Shown: one piece after another, positions 34,995-46,766 of the stretch
Position numbering within the stretch: the stretch's first letter is position 1
How the letters are laid out: each line of letters opens with the position of its first letter
Source: Artocarpus heterophyllus
Taxonomy: Eukaryota; Streptophyta; Magnoliopsida; Rosales; Moraceae
DNA length: 64,000 nt
Reading direction: 5' to 3'
Assembly: GCA_025403435.1 (NCBI GenBank)
Contig: CM046342.1
Location: 16,556,519 to 16,620,518, forward strand
Position numbers and translations under genes: made by a program
The notes under the pieces: model-generated
Database searches by the model: none
What the model was told of the DNA's origin: nothing
Seen by the model: the letters and a program-made list of their open reading frames with translations, nothing else

Positions 34995-36986
34995 TGTTGG
35001 GTTTGGTGCCGTAAAAGCTGTGACATTGTATATATTGTTAATAAATAAATAAAATGACATTTAATATTATTTTGGTTGATTATATGTATTATGAATACAT
35101 TTATAAACATCAAGAAAATTTCATGATTATTTATGTGACTATAAATTTAGCATATAAGTGTTATTTGCTTAGGGATAAAATTTATAGATAATAGATAAAA
35201 TTTATACATTTCTAAATAGTCCGTAATAATTAATTAAAGTTTAGGATCTTTAATTAAAAATTACAAGTACGGTCCAATCTCATCTAAAATGAAATAGTCA
35301 TTATCCGGACTATTAATTTAGAGACATTGGATTGGAGGTACTTTATATAATGAGATTATATAGGACTGGACTAGATAAATTATGAATCTCTAATAATCAT
35401 CCGTTACAAATAGAGTATTCAAATTTATCACTATGATGATCATATATTTGACAGTCTTAATCCTGAGTATTTATTAGACTCCTATTTAAGACATTATGTT
35501 TTTTGACTTGTATGGTAAGATTTGTCTAAGCACAGATTATAACTTAGCATCTTAGAAACATAAAGTAATAAATGGCTGGGAATAATATTATACAGATATG
35601 GAGTCCATTCCTTTCCTATGGAAGTTAGAAAAATAGTTCTCTTGAGTGATAATTCAAGGTTTGAACAGTAGAGCGCTCGTTCATAATAAGATTATGAATT
35701 AATTGTTCATTAGAGAATTATTGAAACTCAAGGATAAAGATGTAATAAGAGAGGTGAACGAAAATTGAACCTAGCTCTTATTATGAACTATTTATGGAGG
35801 ACTGACTTATATGTAATGATTATATCAATGGACAACTTGCTAATTTTCTTTGAGTAATTTCACTATAATCTCAAGAGTTCAGTTTCAGGTTTTTAGTGGA
35901 GTAACACTGAAACTAATAAATTTGGCACATTAATTAAAGAGTTTGATTAAATGTCAAACTTATTGGAGCTTGGGTTGTAGGTCCATAGGTTCCCAATACC
36001 ACCTCTATAACACTATATTAGATTTTTACATAGAATAAATTATACATGTTTAATTTGAAATTATTGAATTCTGAATTAATTATTTCACACTTGAATTATT
36101 AATGTAACACAGAAAAATGTTCTCTGTGACACATAATGAAATGTGATAAATGTTGTCACATTTAACTAGCATTAGTTAATTAATTAATTGGTTAATTTTA
36201 AATTCTATTCTTCAATAAATGTGATTTATTTTTGAATTTAGATTTAGATATATATATATATATATATATGGTTTTGAACCAAATCTTTTATATATTAGAT
36301 TTTATTATTTATTAATATATATATTATATAAAGTTTACCTTCCGTTTTTCTTTATATATATATATATATATATATGTAAGAATCACGTTAAAGTGATTCG
36401 TTAAAAAAAAAACAAAAACAAAAATCACGTTTTTGTTAAACGTGAATATATATATATAATATAAAAAGTAAACGTTTACCTTTTACCTTTATATATATAC
36501 ATATATGTTAAAGGAATAAAAAGGTGATTCGTTGAAAATAAAGGATTCGGGAAAGAAGAAAAAGAAAAGGAAAAAGGGAAAGTAAAATTACTAATGGCTC
36601 ATATATAAAAAGGAAAGATAACAGTTATCTCAGCAAGAATTATTCACGTAATTTTTAGAGAGAAAGCCTAAGAGTTCTTCTCTAAAGAAAAAGGTCTGCT
36701 ATCTCATGTGTTGAGTACATAGCAGATTCAGAAAAGTGTGAGGAAAATTCATTCTTGCATTTGATGCCCACTCGTCTTTCCATTGGTGTGGAGGCTTGGT
36801 TTGGAAGAACGTGGTGTCAAAGAGGAAAGCTAGGATACCCTAATAGTCTTCAAAAGGTTAGTAAAAATTCCTAAAGCTTTCTATAATTAAAATTATATAT
36901 CTATTCCCGATGGACAAAGTTTTCAAAAAAATTTTGTTTGTCAACGATCCTTTCCTTCCGCTGCGTTTCATGTTTTATTTCCAACA
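34995..36986 (+). repeat. 3' LTR of Copia-2
   Basis: Collinear with 27445-29433, with many substitutions and an extra AGATAAAATTTATACATTTC-like insertion near 35190-35215. Ends TTCCAACA at 36986, then TTTTA. Confidence 0.95.
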
Positions 36987-36991
36987 TTTTA

Positions 36992-37509
36992 TTCATGACA
37001 TAGTTAGTTTTGAATTGTTAGAAGGCGGGACTTAGACTCTCAATATCATTCCCATATATGTACCCTAATCTATGGTCGCTTCATTAAGCTCAGCCTCATG
37101 AAGATGATTGATCATGTTGAACACATGGAATATGAGTCCTCGGCTTCATCTTGTTGTTCATGAACAGCTTCATGGCATCAAGACGACCCTTTTACTTTGG
37201 TTGGCCAAACATGCCATCCAATGACTACATTATCTCATAAGCATTCCTCTCATTTTCATGCTTCTTGTGAAGCACATCAGACATACCGGCCCAAAGATAG
37301 CATTTAGCTTTCTAATCGGCTTTCTGCCAACCAATGTAAGCATCTTGGTCTACTACTCTAGAATTTGCCATGGGGACCAAAAGACATTCCTTTAGAAGGA
37401 TGAATCTATAATCATTTACGAGCATAAGGTTCATGTTACTTTTCCATTTAGCATAGTTCTTGCCAATAAGTTGTTCAAGTGCGAGTAGGTTGACAATAGG
37501 ATTAGACAT
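36992..37509 (-). pseudogene. Copia-1 gag N-terminal part
   Basis: From ATG at 37509 the minus strand reads MSNPIVNLLALEQLIGKNYA, KWKSNMNLMLVNDYRFILL and ECLLVPMANSRVVDQDAYIG, the Copia gag N-terminal pattern (compare [17 protein letters not shown] in Copia-3). Downstream the similarity continues with stops. The last codons read NYVMNK and continue across the Copia-2 insertion as IHMGLT, matching FMNKLKYNMTELL of Copia-2. A splice-acceptor-like TTATTTTCTAG precedes the ATG (AG at 37515-37514). Confidence 0.8.
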
Positions 37510-39163
37510 ATTGCTAGAAAATAACATTCAATTTGCATACATGAATATCATAACAAATATACAAGTTTTAGGCATAGTAAATATGATGCATGGATGCACA
37601 TGAAAAATACATAACACATTTTTACTAAAATTTAGCCAACAATAATTCAATTTACCATAAATAAAGTGTTGCATTAGGGTAGGTCAAATTATTTGCAAAT
37701 CAAACTGAGACACTCTCTATTAATAAATGTCATTCAAAACATCTCATATTTTCACATATATTAACTACAGTTATTTTTTGGTGAAGAATGCAATTAACAT
37801 TTAATTATATCATTTTTGTGTGTAACCCACTGTTTCATATTCCTAAGACTTAACTTTAAAGTGCTGCCATAAGGTAAGTCAAATGAGAGATACGTCTTGG
37901 ATTCCTATCACAAGGAGGAATAGCCTTGTATCGATCCGAATTGACACCATCCGTAGAGAGGAAGAAATCAATGCCGTCTCGAGGAGCCATTTAAACCATG
38001 CGGTATTGTTCTAACGGTGAGACTAGCAAGCCGTATTGTCATACAACCTTCTCCCACTCAGTATTTTGTAAATATGTATTTTATTTAAAAATTATCTCAT
38101 GGTATACAATTTTAGAGATATAAACATTTTATATTTCTAAATATATGAAATCATAAAATTTAACTCTTAAATTTAATTTTATATAATAATGCAATTTTGC
38201 AAATCAAATTTACAACTGTTATTTAATTTAATCACATTAAATTAATATAAAGCGCATATTCTATGTTTATAATTAAAAAATTTTAATGTAATAAATAAAT
38301 ATGCATCTATGCATGGCATGTTATAAAACATATAAGTATGCATAGACATATAATAAATTATCAACACAATAAAAAGCATTTAATATTCACAATTGAGATA
38401 GATTTGACCGGCTTCCTCGAATATTTAAATTACAACACCATAAGAATAAAAATTAAATAAATTCTTAATCTATTTATTCTTCAAAATATCCTTGGGTGAG
38501 TCATGAGTCTTGATGTAATCCTCTTTGGTTGGTCCTTGTACACCTTCTTTTGAAAAATCAGAATAAATAGTGAAAATGGCGTGAAACACACCTTAGGAAC
38601 CCTACATTAGGGTCTCTCATGTGCTGCCTAACGCCCAAGGCCACGGTGCCCACAACCAAGGCCACAGCACCCAGTACTCGGGTTGGCAGGGCTGTGGCTC
38701 CCGGTGCTGGAGCAAAAGACTCCGTTTCCACCCTTTTTCAAAAGTATCTCAAACCGTCAACCTCCGACCATGTCATGGTTGATAATTCTGATTCTTTGGG
38801 TCTTTGTAGGACTTTGGGTCTTCAAGATTTTCTCCGTCTTTGATATTACAATGATATAGAAATTGCGGAAAAATCAATTACAAAAAATTCCTAGCCCTTA
38901 ATAACGGCTGAATATCAATTCTAACAAAATTAAAATTATGATATAATCAAGGAGATCCTCAGAACCATATAATTAACAACTAAATCCACCATCCATACAT
39001 TCACCATTCATCGTATAAACAATAATAATAAACAAATATATTAATGTAGAGTGCCTACCCATCACATACATAAATAATTGAGAACATATATATTTATTTA
39101 TTATGATTTATCTCATAATCAATGCAAAGATTAATATATTTTATAGCTAGCTATAATACCAAT
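37510..39163 (-). other. Copia-1 5' leader and decayed primer site
   Basis: This is untranslated leader; its sequence is repeated at 42040-43671. The primer site (minus strand TGGTATTATAGC next to CAACAAT, 39149-39160) is a decayed TGGTATCAGAGC. On + 37667-37694 an AAATAA/TTATTT inverted repeat encloses AGGGTAGGTC, which on the minus strand is GACCTACCCT, the same apical box as in Copia-2. A GC-rich patch at 38619-38720 contains inverted words (CCACAGC/GCTGTGG, CAGCACC/GGTGCTG). Confidence 0.6.
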
Positions 39164-39725
39164 TGTTGGCTTTGGAAAACGTTTTTCACAAAATATAGCG
39201 GAAAAGAGGTAATGGTATGAATCGTGTCTAACAAAAATTTTCTCAAAACTTTCGTAAAATGCTATAAATTATATTAATTTTGCACATAGATAAATATATA
39301 AAGGCAGAATTTGATCGGAGACAAAAACGAAGGAATAGTAAAAGACGTTCTCTTCAAGATGTAACTACCGTCTTCCTCGCATAGTCCTTGGCACCAGATG
39401 GATGAACGGATGGGTGTAGAAGGAATATGATTTCTAAAGAATCACTCAACTTAGTTAAGTCACAGAATAGAAGAACTCTTTTTTTCCTCTCTCTTTCGTC
39501 ACGCATATGTGAGGGCATTTCTAAAAGTAGTCTCAATCTTTTCCAAGATTCACAATTGTGTTCTAAATAAATAGACCAAGACTCTATTAATAGAGAGCAA
39601 AAAAACTAATCAATTTTGGAAAAACTCCTTATTTTAATTAAATATCAAATATTTAATTAAAATAAAATACATAAATTTCCCATTCCAGCGCTGTCATGGT
39701 ATACACACCTAGATTCTCTAACTGG
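39164..39725 (-). repeat. Truncated 5' LTR of Copia-1
   Basis: From TGTTGGCTTTGG at 39164 the sequence is collinear with 22289 and 43672 to about 39725, then host-like sequence starts. About 1.5 kb of the LTR is missing. Confidence 0.75.
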
Positions 39726-39797
39726 CATATATGCACAGTTACTACACGCCAACTGGTAGGGACGTCACGCTTAATTGCAGTCCTCATCTTTCTGCCG

Positions 39798-39811
39798 CTT
39801 ATATATATAGA
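39798..39811 (+). promoter_or_regulatory. TATA box of the HOOKLESS1-like pseudogene
   Basis: CTTATATATATAGAG, about 190 bases before the ATG at 39993; the intervening sequence is a plausible 5' UTR ending in CT-rich tracts. Confidence 0.45.
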
Positions 39812-39992
39812 GCGGCGCACAACGAAACTTGGAAAATATATGGCAAAAGAGAAAGAAGAACAAGAAAAAAAAGACTACTACTACTATTATTACAGTTATG
39901 TTGAAACCGTAAAATATTGTCGTTTTTCTTTCTTTCTTTCCTTCCAAAAGTACACGCTGTTTTCACTGATTTTGGTTTTCGAATCTGACGCT

Positions 39993-40545
39993 ATGGTGCT
40001 AAAAATTGCCGCTGAGCAATCACCAAGAGTGGACCATGATCATGTGGAAGTTGTGGTGATCAGAGAGTACGTTAAGGAGAGAGATAAGGAGGCGGCGGAG
40101 GAGCTGGAGAGGCGGTGGCGGTGTGAGGCCGCAGCGGGGGGGCGGGTAAGCCTTCACTCGTCACTGACCACATGGGGGCACCCAATTTGTCGCGTCCGCC
40201 TATTCCAAACTCACATCATGCTGGTATGATATCAACCTCATTAACATGTATAATTTATCCAATTTAAAGAATTATGATTCAATTTGCATTTTTTTAATAA
40301 TGGTTTAAGAGTCTATACTAATTTACCATTGCATGTTTAATTCATTGAATATGAATATTGGTTAATTGTATGAAAAATCTGTGTAACCTTATAATAAATA
40401 TTTTGTTGATGAATATGTGTGTGTATATATATGTATAGGTTTTATAGGTTGCGGAGTGTGGACAGCAAAAGGACATTGTAGACAGGGAACTCTGTTTATG
40501 CAAAGCTGGCATATGTTTTGGGCCTTGAGAGTCTCTCTCATAACT
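39993..40545 (+). pseudogene. HOOKLESS1-like N-acetyltransferase fragment
   Basis: Exon 1 is 39993-40223 (77 codons). It has VVVIREYVKERDKEAAEELE, RRWRCEAAAGGRVSLHSSL and GHPICRVRLFQTHIML, then a GTATGA donor. The order IREY..RD....EELERR.CE....G..SL......GDPICRVR is that of the plant HOOKLESS1 (HLS1) family, GNAT-type nuclear proteins that control hook bending, light and stress responses. An exon-2 remnant follows a TATAG acceptor at 40438: NSVYAKLAYVLGL is readable at about 40490-40530 (family: KLAYVLGLRVSP) but needs a frameshift, and the residues expected between are lost. After about 40545 nothing matches. The family length is about 400 residues, so most of the GNAT domain is missing. 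Copia-1 family sequence flanks both sides. Confidence 0.75.
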
Positions 40546-41729
40546 TTTTGTTTCTTTGTCTCAACATACTTAATTTTTTTTTTTTTTTCTTCTCAACCGT
40601 GCGTTACTGCACGTTAAGAGATTTAGCCCTCAAAAGAAGCATGACCGGTGTACTTGTATTAATAATAACTATTGTAGTTATTATTTGTCATGGATATATT
40701 GATTGTTACATCAATATGCATGAGTTACGGTAACTTTTGGCGGGATGATAATAATATAAGTTAATGTTATTACTTTTAGCTTTCTCTAATTTTCTTGCTT
40801 TTCTACCCCTATTTTTCTCCTAATTTTACACATTGAGAAACAGTTTTGATTTTCTAATAATTCACAATTCTAGCTTATCTTTGTCTCTTATTACATGTGG
40901 ACATTCTTGATTGATTCTAAGTCCCATTTTCCAAATCCCCACAAGAAGAGAAGAGAAGAGGAGACAAATAAAAGAGATTAGATTCTACTAAAAAGAGACT
41001 TCCTCGTATCATGGAAAGTAGGAGCAAAGAGAGCTCTAAAGCCAGAGATAGCTAGTCTGTCATTGAAACATGCCTCCACTAGCTCTAAACAATTAAAATT
41101 TAATATTTTAAAATTAATACTAAACAATTAAAATTCAGATAGAATGTCAGCGTTCTCATTCCCCCACCCCATTGTCTGTGCTTAAATGCTAGGTCGCCTT
41201 TGGTTCTGTTTTAAAAATTTTTAAAATATTTTTGCATGTTTTTTAGATAAAAATTTAAAAATTATTTTCAACATAATTCTTAAAAAATTTTTCTTTTTCA
41301 AAACAAAATCATTTTCAATTTTAAAAATACTACTAAACGGGCCATAACTTGCTCATCTACAGTGTGATCCACCACTACTTTTCTTTTCTTTTCTTTTCTT
41401 TCTTTTTAAATCTTGTTTTTAATTTCCTTTCCCCTTTATGTTTTGTTTTTCCCACTGGCCTACTAGACAACAGTCTTCCTCGGATGTGACCCCCAATACA
41501 GACTGCATCTTATGTTCTGCTCTCATCCGTTAAACAACTCCACAGTATTTCTATCATATCTTAAATATTTTCCCTTATTTTTCCATTAAGGATCACTTTA
41601 GAAAGTTCCCTAGCCCCACTAGATTTTTGCTTTATTTTTGTCACCATGCACTTATCTCTACCGATGAAGCGGCTGAGCTGGATTTCGAAAACGATAATCC
41701 ACTAGTTTAATCTCGTGGTCTTCAGTGTT
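40546..41729. other. Non-coding, no gene seen
   Basis: AT-rich. At 41208-41345 there is a MITE-like block: GCCTTTGGTTCTGTTTTAAA at the left and, reverse-complemented, GGCCCGTTTAGTAGTATTTT at the right. (CTTTT)n-like tracts occur near 41378-41405. Confidence 0.4.
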
Positions 41730-42039
41730 TGCCAAACAAGCCACCAATGACAGCATTATCTCATAAGCGTTTCTCTTATTTTCATGCATCTTGCGAAGTG
41801 CATCAGACATACCAATCAAGAGATAACGCTTAGCATTTTGATCGGTTTTATGCTAAAGAGTGTAAGCACCTCAGTCTACTACTCTAGAATTCGCGACGAG
41901 GACCAGAGGACACTCCTCTAGAAGAAAGAATTTGTAATCATCATTTATGAGCATAAGGTTTACGTTACTTTTTCATTTGGTATAGTTCTCGCTAATAAGT
42001 TGTTCAAGTGCAAGTAGGTTGACAAAAGGATTAGGCATA
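41730..42039 (-). pseudogene. gag N-terminal fragment, second Copia-1 copy
   Basis: The minus strand from 42039 reads MPNPFVNLLALEQLISENY and continues, with stops, parallel to 37509-37190. Truncated at about 41730. Confidence 0.7.
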
Positions 42040-43671
42040 AATAAATAAACATTCAATTCTCAGACGTAAATATTATAACAAATATACAAGTTTTAGGCAT
42101 AGTAAATATGATGCATGGATGCACATGAAAAATACATAAAACATTTTTACTAAAATTTAGCCAACGATAATTCAATTTACCACAAATAAAGTGTCGCTAT
42201 AGGGTAGGTCAAATTATTGGCAAATCAAATTGAGGCACTCTCAATTAACAAATGTCATTCAAAACATCTTATATTTTCACATTTATTAACTGCCATTATT
42301 TTTTGATCAAGAATGCAATTAACATTTAATTACATCATTTTTTAGCATAACCCACCGTTTCATATTTATAAGACTTAACTCTAAAGTGCCGCCATAAGGT
42401 AGGTCAAATTAGAGATACATCCTAGATTCCTATCACAAGGAGGAACAACCTTGTATCGATCTAAATAGACGCTATCCATAAAGAGGAAGAAATCAATGCC
42501 ATCTCGAGGCGCCATTTGAACCTTGCGGTATTGTGCTAACCATGAGACCAGTAGGTCAAATTGTCATACAATCCTCTCCCACTCAATATTTTGCAAATAT
42601 ATATTTTATTTGTAAGTCATTTCATGGTACACAATTTTAGAGATATAAACATTTTATATTGCTAAATATATGAAATCATAAAATTTAACTCTTAAATTTA
42701 ATTTTATATAATAATGCCATATTGCAAATCAAATTTACAACCGTTAGTTAATTTTATCACATTAAATTAATTTACAGCGCATATTCTATATTTATAATTA
42801 AAACAACTATAATGTAATAAATAAATATGCATGTCTGCATGGCATGTTATAAAACATATGAGTAGGCATACTATAACTAATATGACATGTTATAATGCAT
42901 GGAAATATAATAAATTATCAACAAAATAGCAATTGAGATAGATTTGATCGAGTTCCTTGAATATTAAAAAAACAACACAATGAAAATAAAAATTAAATAA
43001 TTCTTAATCTATTTAATTTCAAAAGATCCTCAGGTGAGTCTTGATGCAATCCTTTTTGGTTGGTCTTTGCATGCCTTCTTTTGAAAAATCAAAATAAACA
43101 GTGAAAGTGGCATGAAAAACTACATTAGGGTCTCTCATGTGCTACATAGCGCCCAAGACCGTAGTGCCCATGGCCAAGGCCACAACACCCAGCACTTGAG
43201 TTAGTAGGGCTACGGCTCCCGGTGCTAGGTCGAAAAACTCCTTTTTCATCCTTTTTCAATAGTTTCTCAAACTAACAATTCCGACCATCTCATGGTCAAT
43301 AATTCTAATACTTCAGGTCTTTGTAGGACTTCAATAATTTCTCCATCTTTGATATTACAATGGTATAGAAATTGTGAAAAAATAAATTAGAAAAATTCCT
43401 AACCCTTAATAACGACTGAACATCAATTCTAACAAAAATTAAAATTATGATATAATCAAGGAAATTCTTAGAACCATATAATTAACGACCAAATCGACCG
43501 CCCATACATTCACCACTTATCATATGAACAATAATAATAAATAAATGTATTAATGTAGAGTACTTACCCATCACATGCATACATAATTGAGAACATATAT
43601 ATTTATGTATTATGATTATCTCATAATGAATGCAAAGATTAATATATTTTATAGCTGGCTTTAGTACCAAT

Positions 43672-45012
43672 TGTTGGTTTTGGAAAAACTTTTTTTTCAC
43701 AAAATATAGCGAAAAAGAGGTAATGGTATGGATCATATCTAACAAAAATTTTCTCAAAACTTTTGTAAAAGATTATAGATTATATTAATTTTGCACATAA
43801 ATAAATATATAAATTCTTTGCTTACCAGAATTTGGTCGGAAACAAAAACAAAGGAATAGCAAAGGACGTTCTCTTCAAGATGTAACCACCGTCTTCCTAT
43901 CCTAATCCTCGGCACTAGATGGATGAACGGGTGGGTGTAGAAGGAAAATGATTTCTAAAGGATCACTCAACTTATTTAATTCACAGAATAGAAGAAGTCT
44001 TCTTCTTTTTCCTTTCTCTCTTTTTACATGCCTATTGAGGGCATTCTTGCAGAGTACTCTCAGTCTCTCCTAGACTCACAAGTATGTTCTAAATGAATGA
44101 AGGAAGCCTCTATTGATAGAGAATGAAAGAACTAATCAATTTTGGAAAGACCCTTTATTTTAATTAAATATCAAATACTTAATTAAAATAAAATACCCAA
44201 GCTTCCCATTATTGCACTATCATAGTGCTCACATCTAGATACTCTATCTATGTGTGGCACCAATTCAAGGAGAAAGAGGAGAGAGAATGTGCTTGCTATC
44301 CAATTTCATGTTGTCTCCACATTAAACTTTCCATATTTGAATTAAATCATATTTATTTCTTAATTAGAAATACTAATTACGGAAACTTTATAAACAAACT
44401 TTGATGTTCACGAAAGGACTTTCTTTTTGTGATAGAGGCGTGTCACACAGTGGGACATTCACTATGGTCAAATTTAGAATTATGGAATTCTAAACTAAAT
44501 ATCACTCAAAATAAATTAATTAGGAATTAATTTATATTTATTTAGACCAATAATTCCACTTATCCAGATAGTGTTTACAAGGATGGCGGGGGACTAATGG
44601 ACCCATAATTTCAAGCTCCAATAAAACTAATATATTAAGTAATCTCTTTAATTAATATATTACTCTTTTATTAAATCCAATGTAACTCCACTAAATACTT
44701 GAAATTGCACTCTTGAAAATTATAGATATTTAATTACTAATTTCTTAGAGTCATCCATTGCATATAGTCATTTCATAATAGTCGTTCCTCCATAAATAAT
44801 TTATAATTAGAACTAGGCAATATCAGTTATCCTTTCTAATTGCTTCTCTATTCTTGAGTATCATTGGTTTTTTAATGAATAATAAATTCATCAATTTAAT
44901 CATGAATTGAGTGCACTTATTGTTCAAGTTCTGAATCAATACTTTAGAGAGTTATTTATCTACTTTTCGTTAGAGGAATGGATTTCAGCTTGTAAGATTA
45001 ACATTCCTGGCT
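43672..45012 (-). repeat. Truncated 5' LTR, second Copia-1 copy
   Basis: From TGTTGGTTTTGG at 43672 it is collinear with 22289-23830 (without the MITE) and stops at about 45012, where Athila-like sequence begins. Confidence 0.75.
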
Positions 45013-45247
45013 ACTCACTTTTGTAAAAAATCCACAAGTGCACGACATCATGCACAAGTAATAAAGTAGTGAGTAGCAAGAGTATTATTACCACGAGGAT
45101 TGCGTTAATTTAGCTAAGCATCGAAATTAGTTAAATGTAAAATTATTTGAATGTCTAAAAATAAAATAGAAAAAAATAATAAAAGAAAATATAAATAAAC
45201 AAATAAAAACGACAACAACAAATGAAAATAAAGCATCTGATTTTACT
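45013..45247 (-). repeat. Athila-like LTR fragment
   Basis: It has the same phrases as 12541-12700 (ACAAGTGCACGACATCATGC, AGTAATAAAGTAGTGAGTAG, CCACGAGGATTG), typical of the 3' end region of Athila-type LTRs. The primer site itself is missing. Tat-2 appears inserted at its right edge. Confidence 0.5.
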
Positions 45248-45252
45248 ATAAC

Positions 45253-45897
45253 TGTTGATGCTTATCGTGGTCTGGCATTGGATCAACACCATGTGCGGCT
45301 GCGCATGGTGTCTGGCTCTTCCCTGCTTGCCTCTACCCGGTCGGACGTACCTGCAATAAGAGGAGGGACGCTTCAGAGGTGAGAGAAAAAGGTGTTAGTC
45401 AATAGACAAGGGCTCTTCGATGCTCAAGGCAGGGGTTGCTCAGCTGAGCACGGGAGCTTGTTAGGTGGGAAGGAGCCTCCTCTCTAGAATGCAATAAATG
45501 CATGTTATTTATAGGCCACCACTTGGACCAAGTGCGAAGTGGGTTTAGCCCACAACCTAGCTGTCACATCAAGGTGTGTCAGGCAGTAGGTGACAAGTGT
45601 CACATCCCTCCATCAATGGATTGGCTTCCATTAGACGGTGAGTCATTTGCCGTTTGTTGGCCTGTGGTGGCGAGTAGCAATCCACTTTGTGAAAGAGAAT
45701 AATCCAACCTGAGCTAGTGCATAGCTCGAGGTAGTAACCTACTGGGGGTGTAGCCCTGGGGGCCCTGAGAAGCACCTCGGACGTAGCCCATGTTGTTGTC
45801 GGGATCGATAATTTACTCCCTGGCAGCTCCGTTGAACTGATTGGCCGACCACCTGAAGTTCATCTCCTCAGCGGTGGCGCCGAGCTCACCCTCAACA
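45253..45897 (-). repeat. 3' LTR of Tat-2 (645 bp)
   Basis: On + the LTR runs TGTTGATGCTTATCG to CACCCTCAACA, with perfect TGTTGA/TCAACA tips. A minus-strand TATA box (CTATAAATAA) lies at 45505-45514. The purine tract is adjacent. Its partner is outside, so the limits rest on the tips and the tract. Confidence 0.65.
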
Positions 45898-45910
45898 TTA
45901 GCCCCCTAGT
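45898..45910 (-). promoter_or_regulatory. Polypurine tract of Tat-2
   Basis: Minus strand CTAGGGGGCTAA immediately before the LTR's TGTTGAGG. Confidence 0.65.
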
Positions 45911-46289
45911 TCACCTGGTCGGTGTCCGATCGAGTGGACTACACCGAGTGGGTGAGGTCGGCTGAAAGAAAGAAGACCAAACGGCACTCCAAAGTGAGGT
46001 GAGACGAAAGGTCGCATGGATTAACCGGGGGAGACGTGTCGCTCTGCGGTCGACTACGCCACCTGACAGACGTAATCATCACGCCTTTTTGCTTTTTGCT
46101 CCTAGATTTTCTGCCTAAAATGACTATAAATAGAGCCTTTCTTTCTGTCAATTTCATACGATTGAAGTTAGATTTCACACCCGAAGAGTTCTTAGCTGCC
46201 GACCTGTAGTTATTTACCTAAAGACTTTGCGTTTCCAAGCCACCATAGCCCGATAGGTAATTTCCCGAGGAGTACAAAAAATAAGTGAC
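45911..46289 (+). promoter_or_regulatory. Promoter and leader of the Tat-2 antisense ORF
   Basis: A clear TATA box CTATAAATAGAGCC lies at 46123-46136, followed by CTTTCTTTCTGTC, a pyrimidine-rich start region, and about 150 bases of leader to the ATG at 46290. It is on the strand opposite to gag-pol and next to the element's 3' LTR, so it would drive the antisense ORF independently of the LTR. Confidence 0.55.
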
Positions 46290-46766
46290 ATGTCAAATTT
46301 CCAGAACGTCGACATTTCTTGGTCGAAAAGTAGCCCAGAGGGTAGTTCATCCATCGTTCAGGTTGACGTCGAGAATGTGTCCCTAAAACAGGACGGGGCC
46401 AGCTGACTCAAACAAATATTAAGGGTTGATTCTCAAACAGTCCCCGAGCAGGAGTTTCTCAACCTACTGGATGGGGAGAGACCGATCAGGCCATATAGGG
46501 ACGAGGACCCTTACATCGGGGCTGCGACCGCGAGCTCCTCCCGAGTTACCGCCTAGGAGATAGCCAAGCTTTGGACAACCAGCGATGTCCCGAGTGCATC
46601 CGGTTGGAATCCTGGGCCCCCGGTTGAGGTCGTAGGCACGATTACGATGGACATCTCCAACGAGGAACGGGCGGCCAAGGAGGTAGAGGAGGCAAAGCAG
46701 CCTGAAATAAAAGAGGACGAATGGGTCCGAATCACTCGGGTTTAGGGGGTGACTGCGTACAAGGTG
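46290..46766 (+). pseudogene. Tat-2 antisense extra ORF, first part
   Basis: From ATG at 46290 one frame reads MSNFQNVDISWSKSSPEGSS, later QTVPEQEFLNLLDGERPIRP, then an acidic, Glu/Lys-rich segment, and VRITRV just before Copia-3. Three in-frame stops (TGA near 46404, TAG near 46554, TAG at 46743) interrupt an otherwise open frame. The frame continues without shift at 56477 after Copia-3. No function is known for this N-terminal part. Confidence 0.65.
46762..46766. repeat. Target duplication of Copia-3, left
   Basis: AGGTG, repeated at 56472-56476. The target was the extra ORF of Tat-2 (TACAAGGTGTCC). Confidence 0.92.

Larger units (their letters stand above)
27445..36986 (+). mobile_element. 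Copia-2: complete but inactive Copia element
   Basis: Structure is complete: 5' LTR 27445-29433, primer site 29436, leader, gag-pol 31010-34980, purine tract, 3' LTR 34995-36986, and a perfect 5-bp target duplication TTTTA. The LTRs (1,989 and 1,992 bp, tips TGTTGGG...CCAACA) differ at many sites and by a short insertion near 35190, so it is older than Copia-3. The gag initiator ATG is lost and the frame has several nonsense and frameshift mutations. It sits within gag of Copia-1 in the opposite orientation, so Copia-1 is older. Confidence 0.95.
22289..39725 (-). mobile_element. Copia-1: decayed Copia element, split by Copia-2
   Basis: On the minus strand the order is: truncated 5' LTR (39725-39164), decayed primer site, leader (39163-37510), gag start at 37509, gag N-terminal part to 36992, Copia-2 insertion, gag C-terminal part and pol to 24473, purine tract, and 3' LTR (24396-22289). 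The LTR tips are TGTCAAG...CAACA. All coding parts carry stops and frameshifts. A second copy of the same family lies at 41730-45012. The LTRs, leader and gag are related in sequence to those of Copia-2. Confidence 0.8.
41730..45012 (-). mobile_element. Second, truncated copy of the Copia-1 family
   Basis: On the minus strand: truncated 5' LTR (45012-43672), decayed primer site (TGGTACTAAAGCC, 43657-43669), leader (43671-42040), and gag N-terminal codons (42039-41730). It is collinear with 39725-37190 but has its own substitutions. No pol follows. The LTR here keeps a splice-donor-like CTG|GTAAGCAAAG (minus strand, intron base 1 at 43825) that is altered in both Copia-1 LTRs. Confidence 0.8.

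Noticed and set aside
27445..36986. CRISPR array, operon or other prokaryotic system
   Set aside because: The direct repeats in the window are LTRs, MITEs and microsatellites. Introns and LTR retrotransposons show nuclear plant DNA.
45502..46178. Open frames in and beside the Tat-2 LTR on both strands
   Set aside because: They lie in the LTR and the promoter region of the antisense ORF and look like no protein family.
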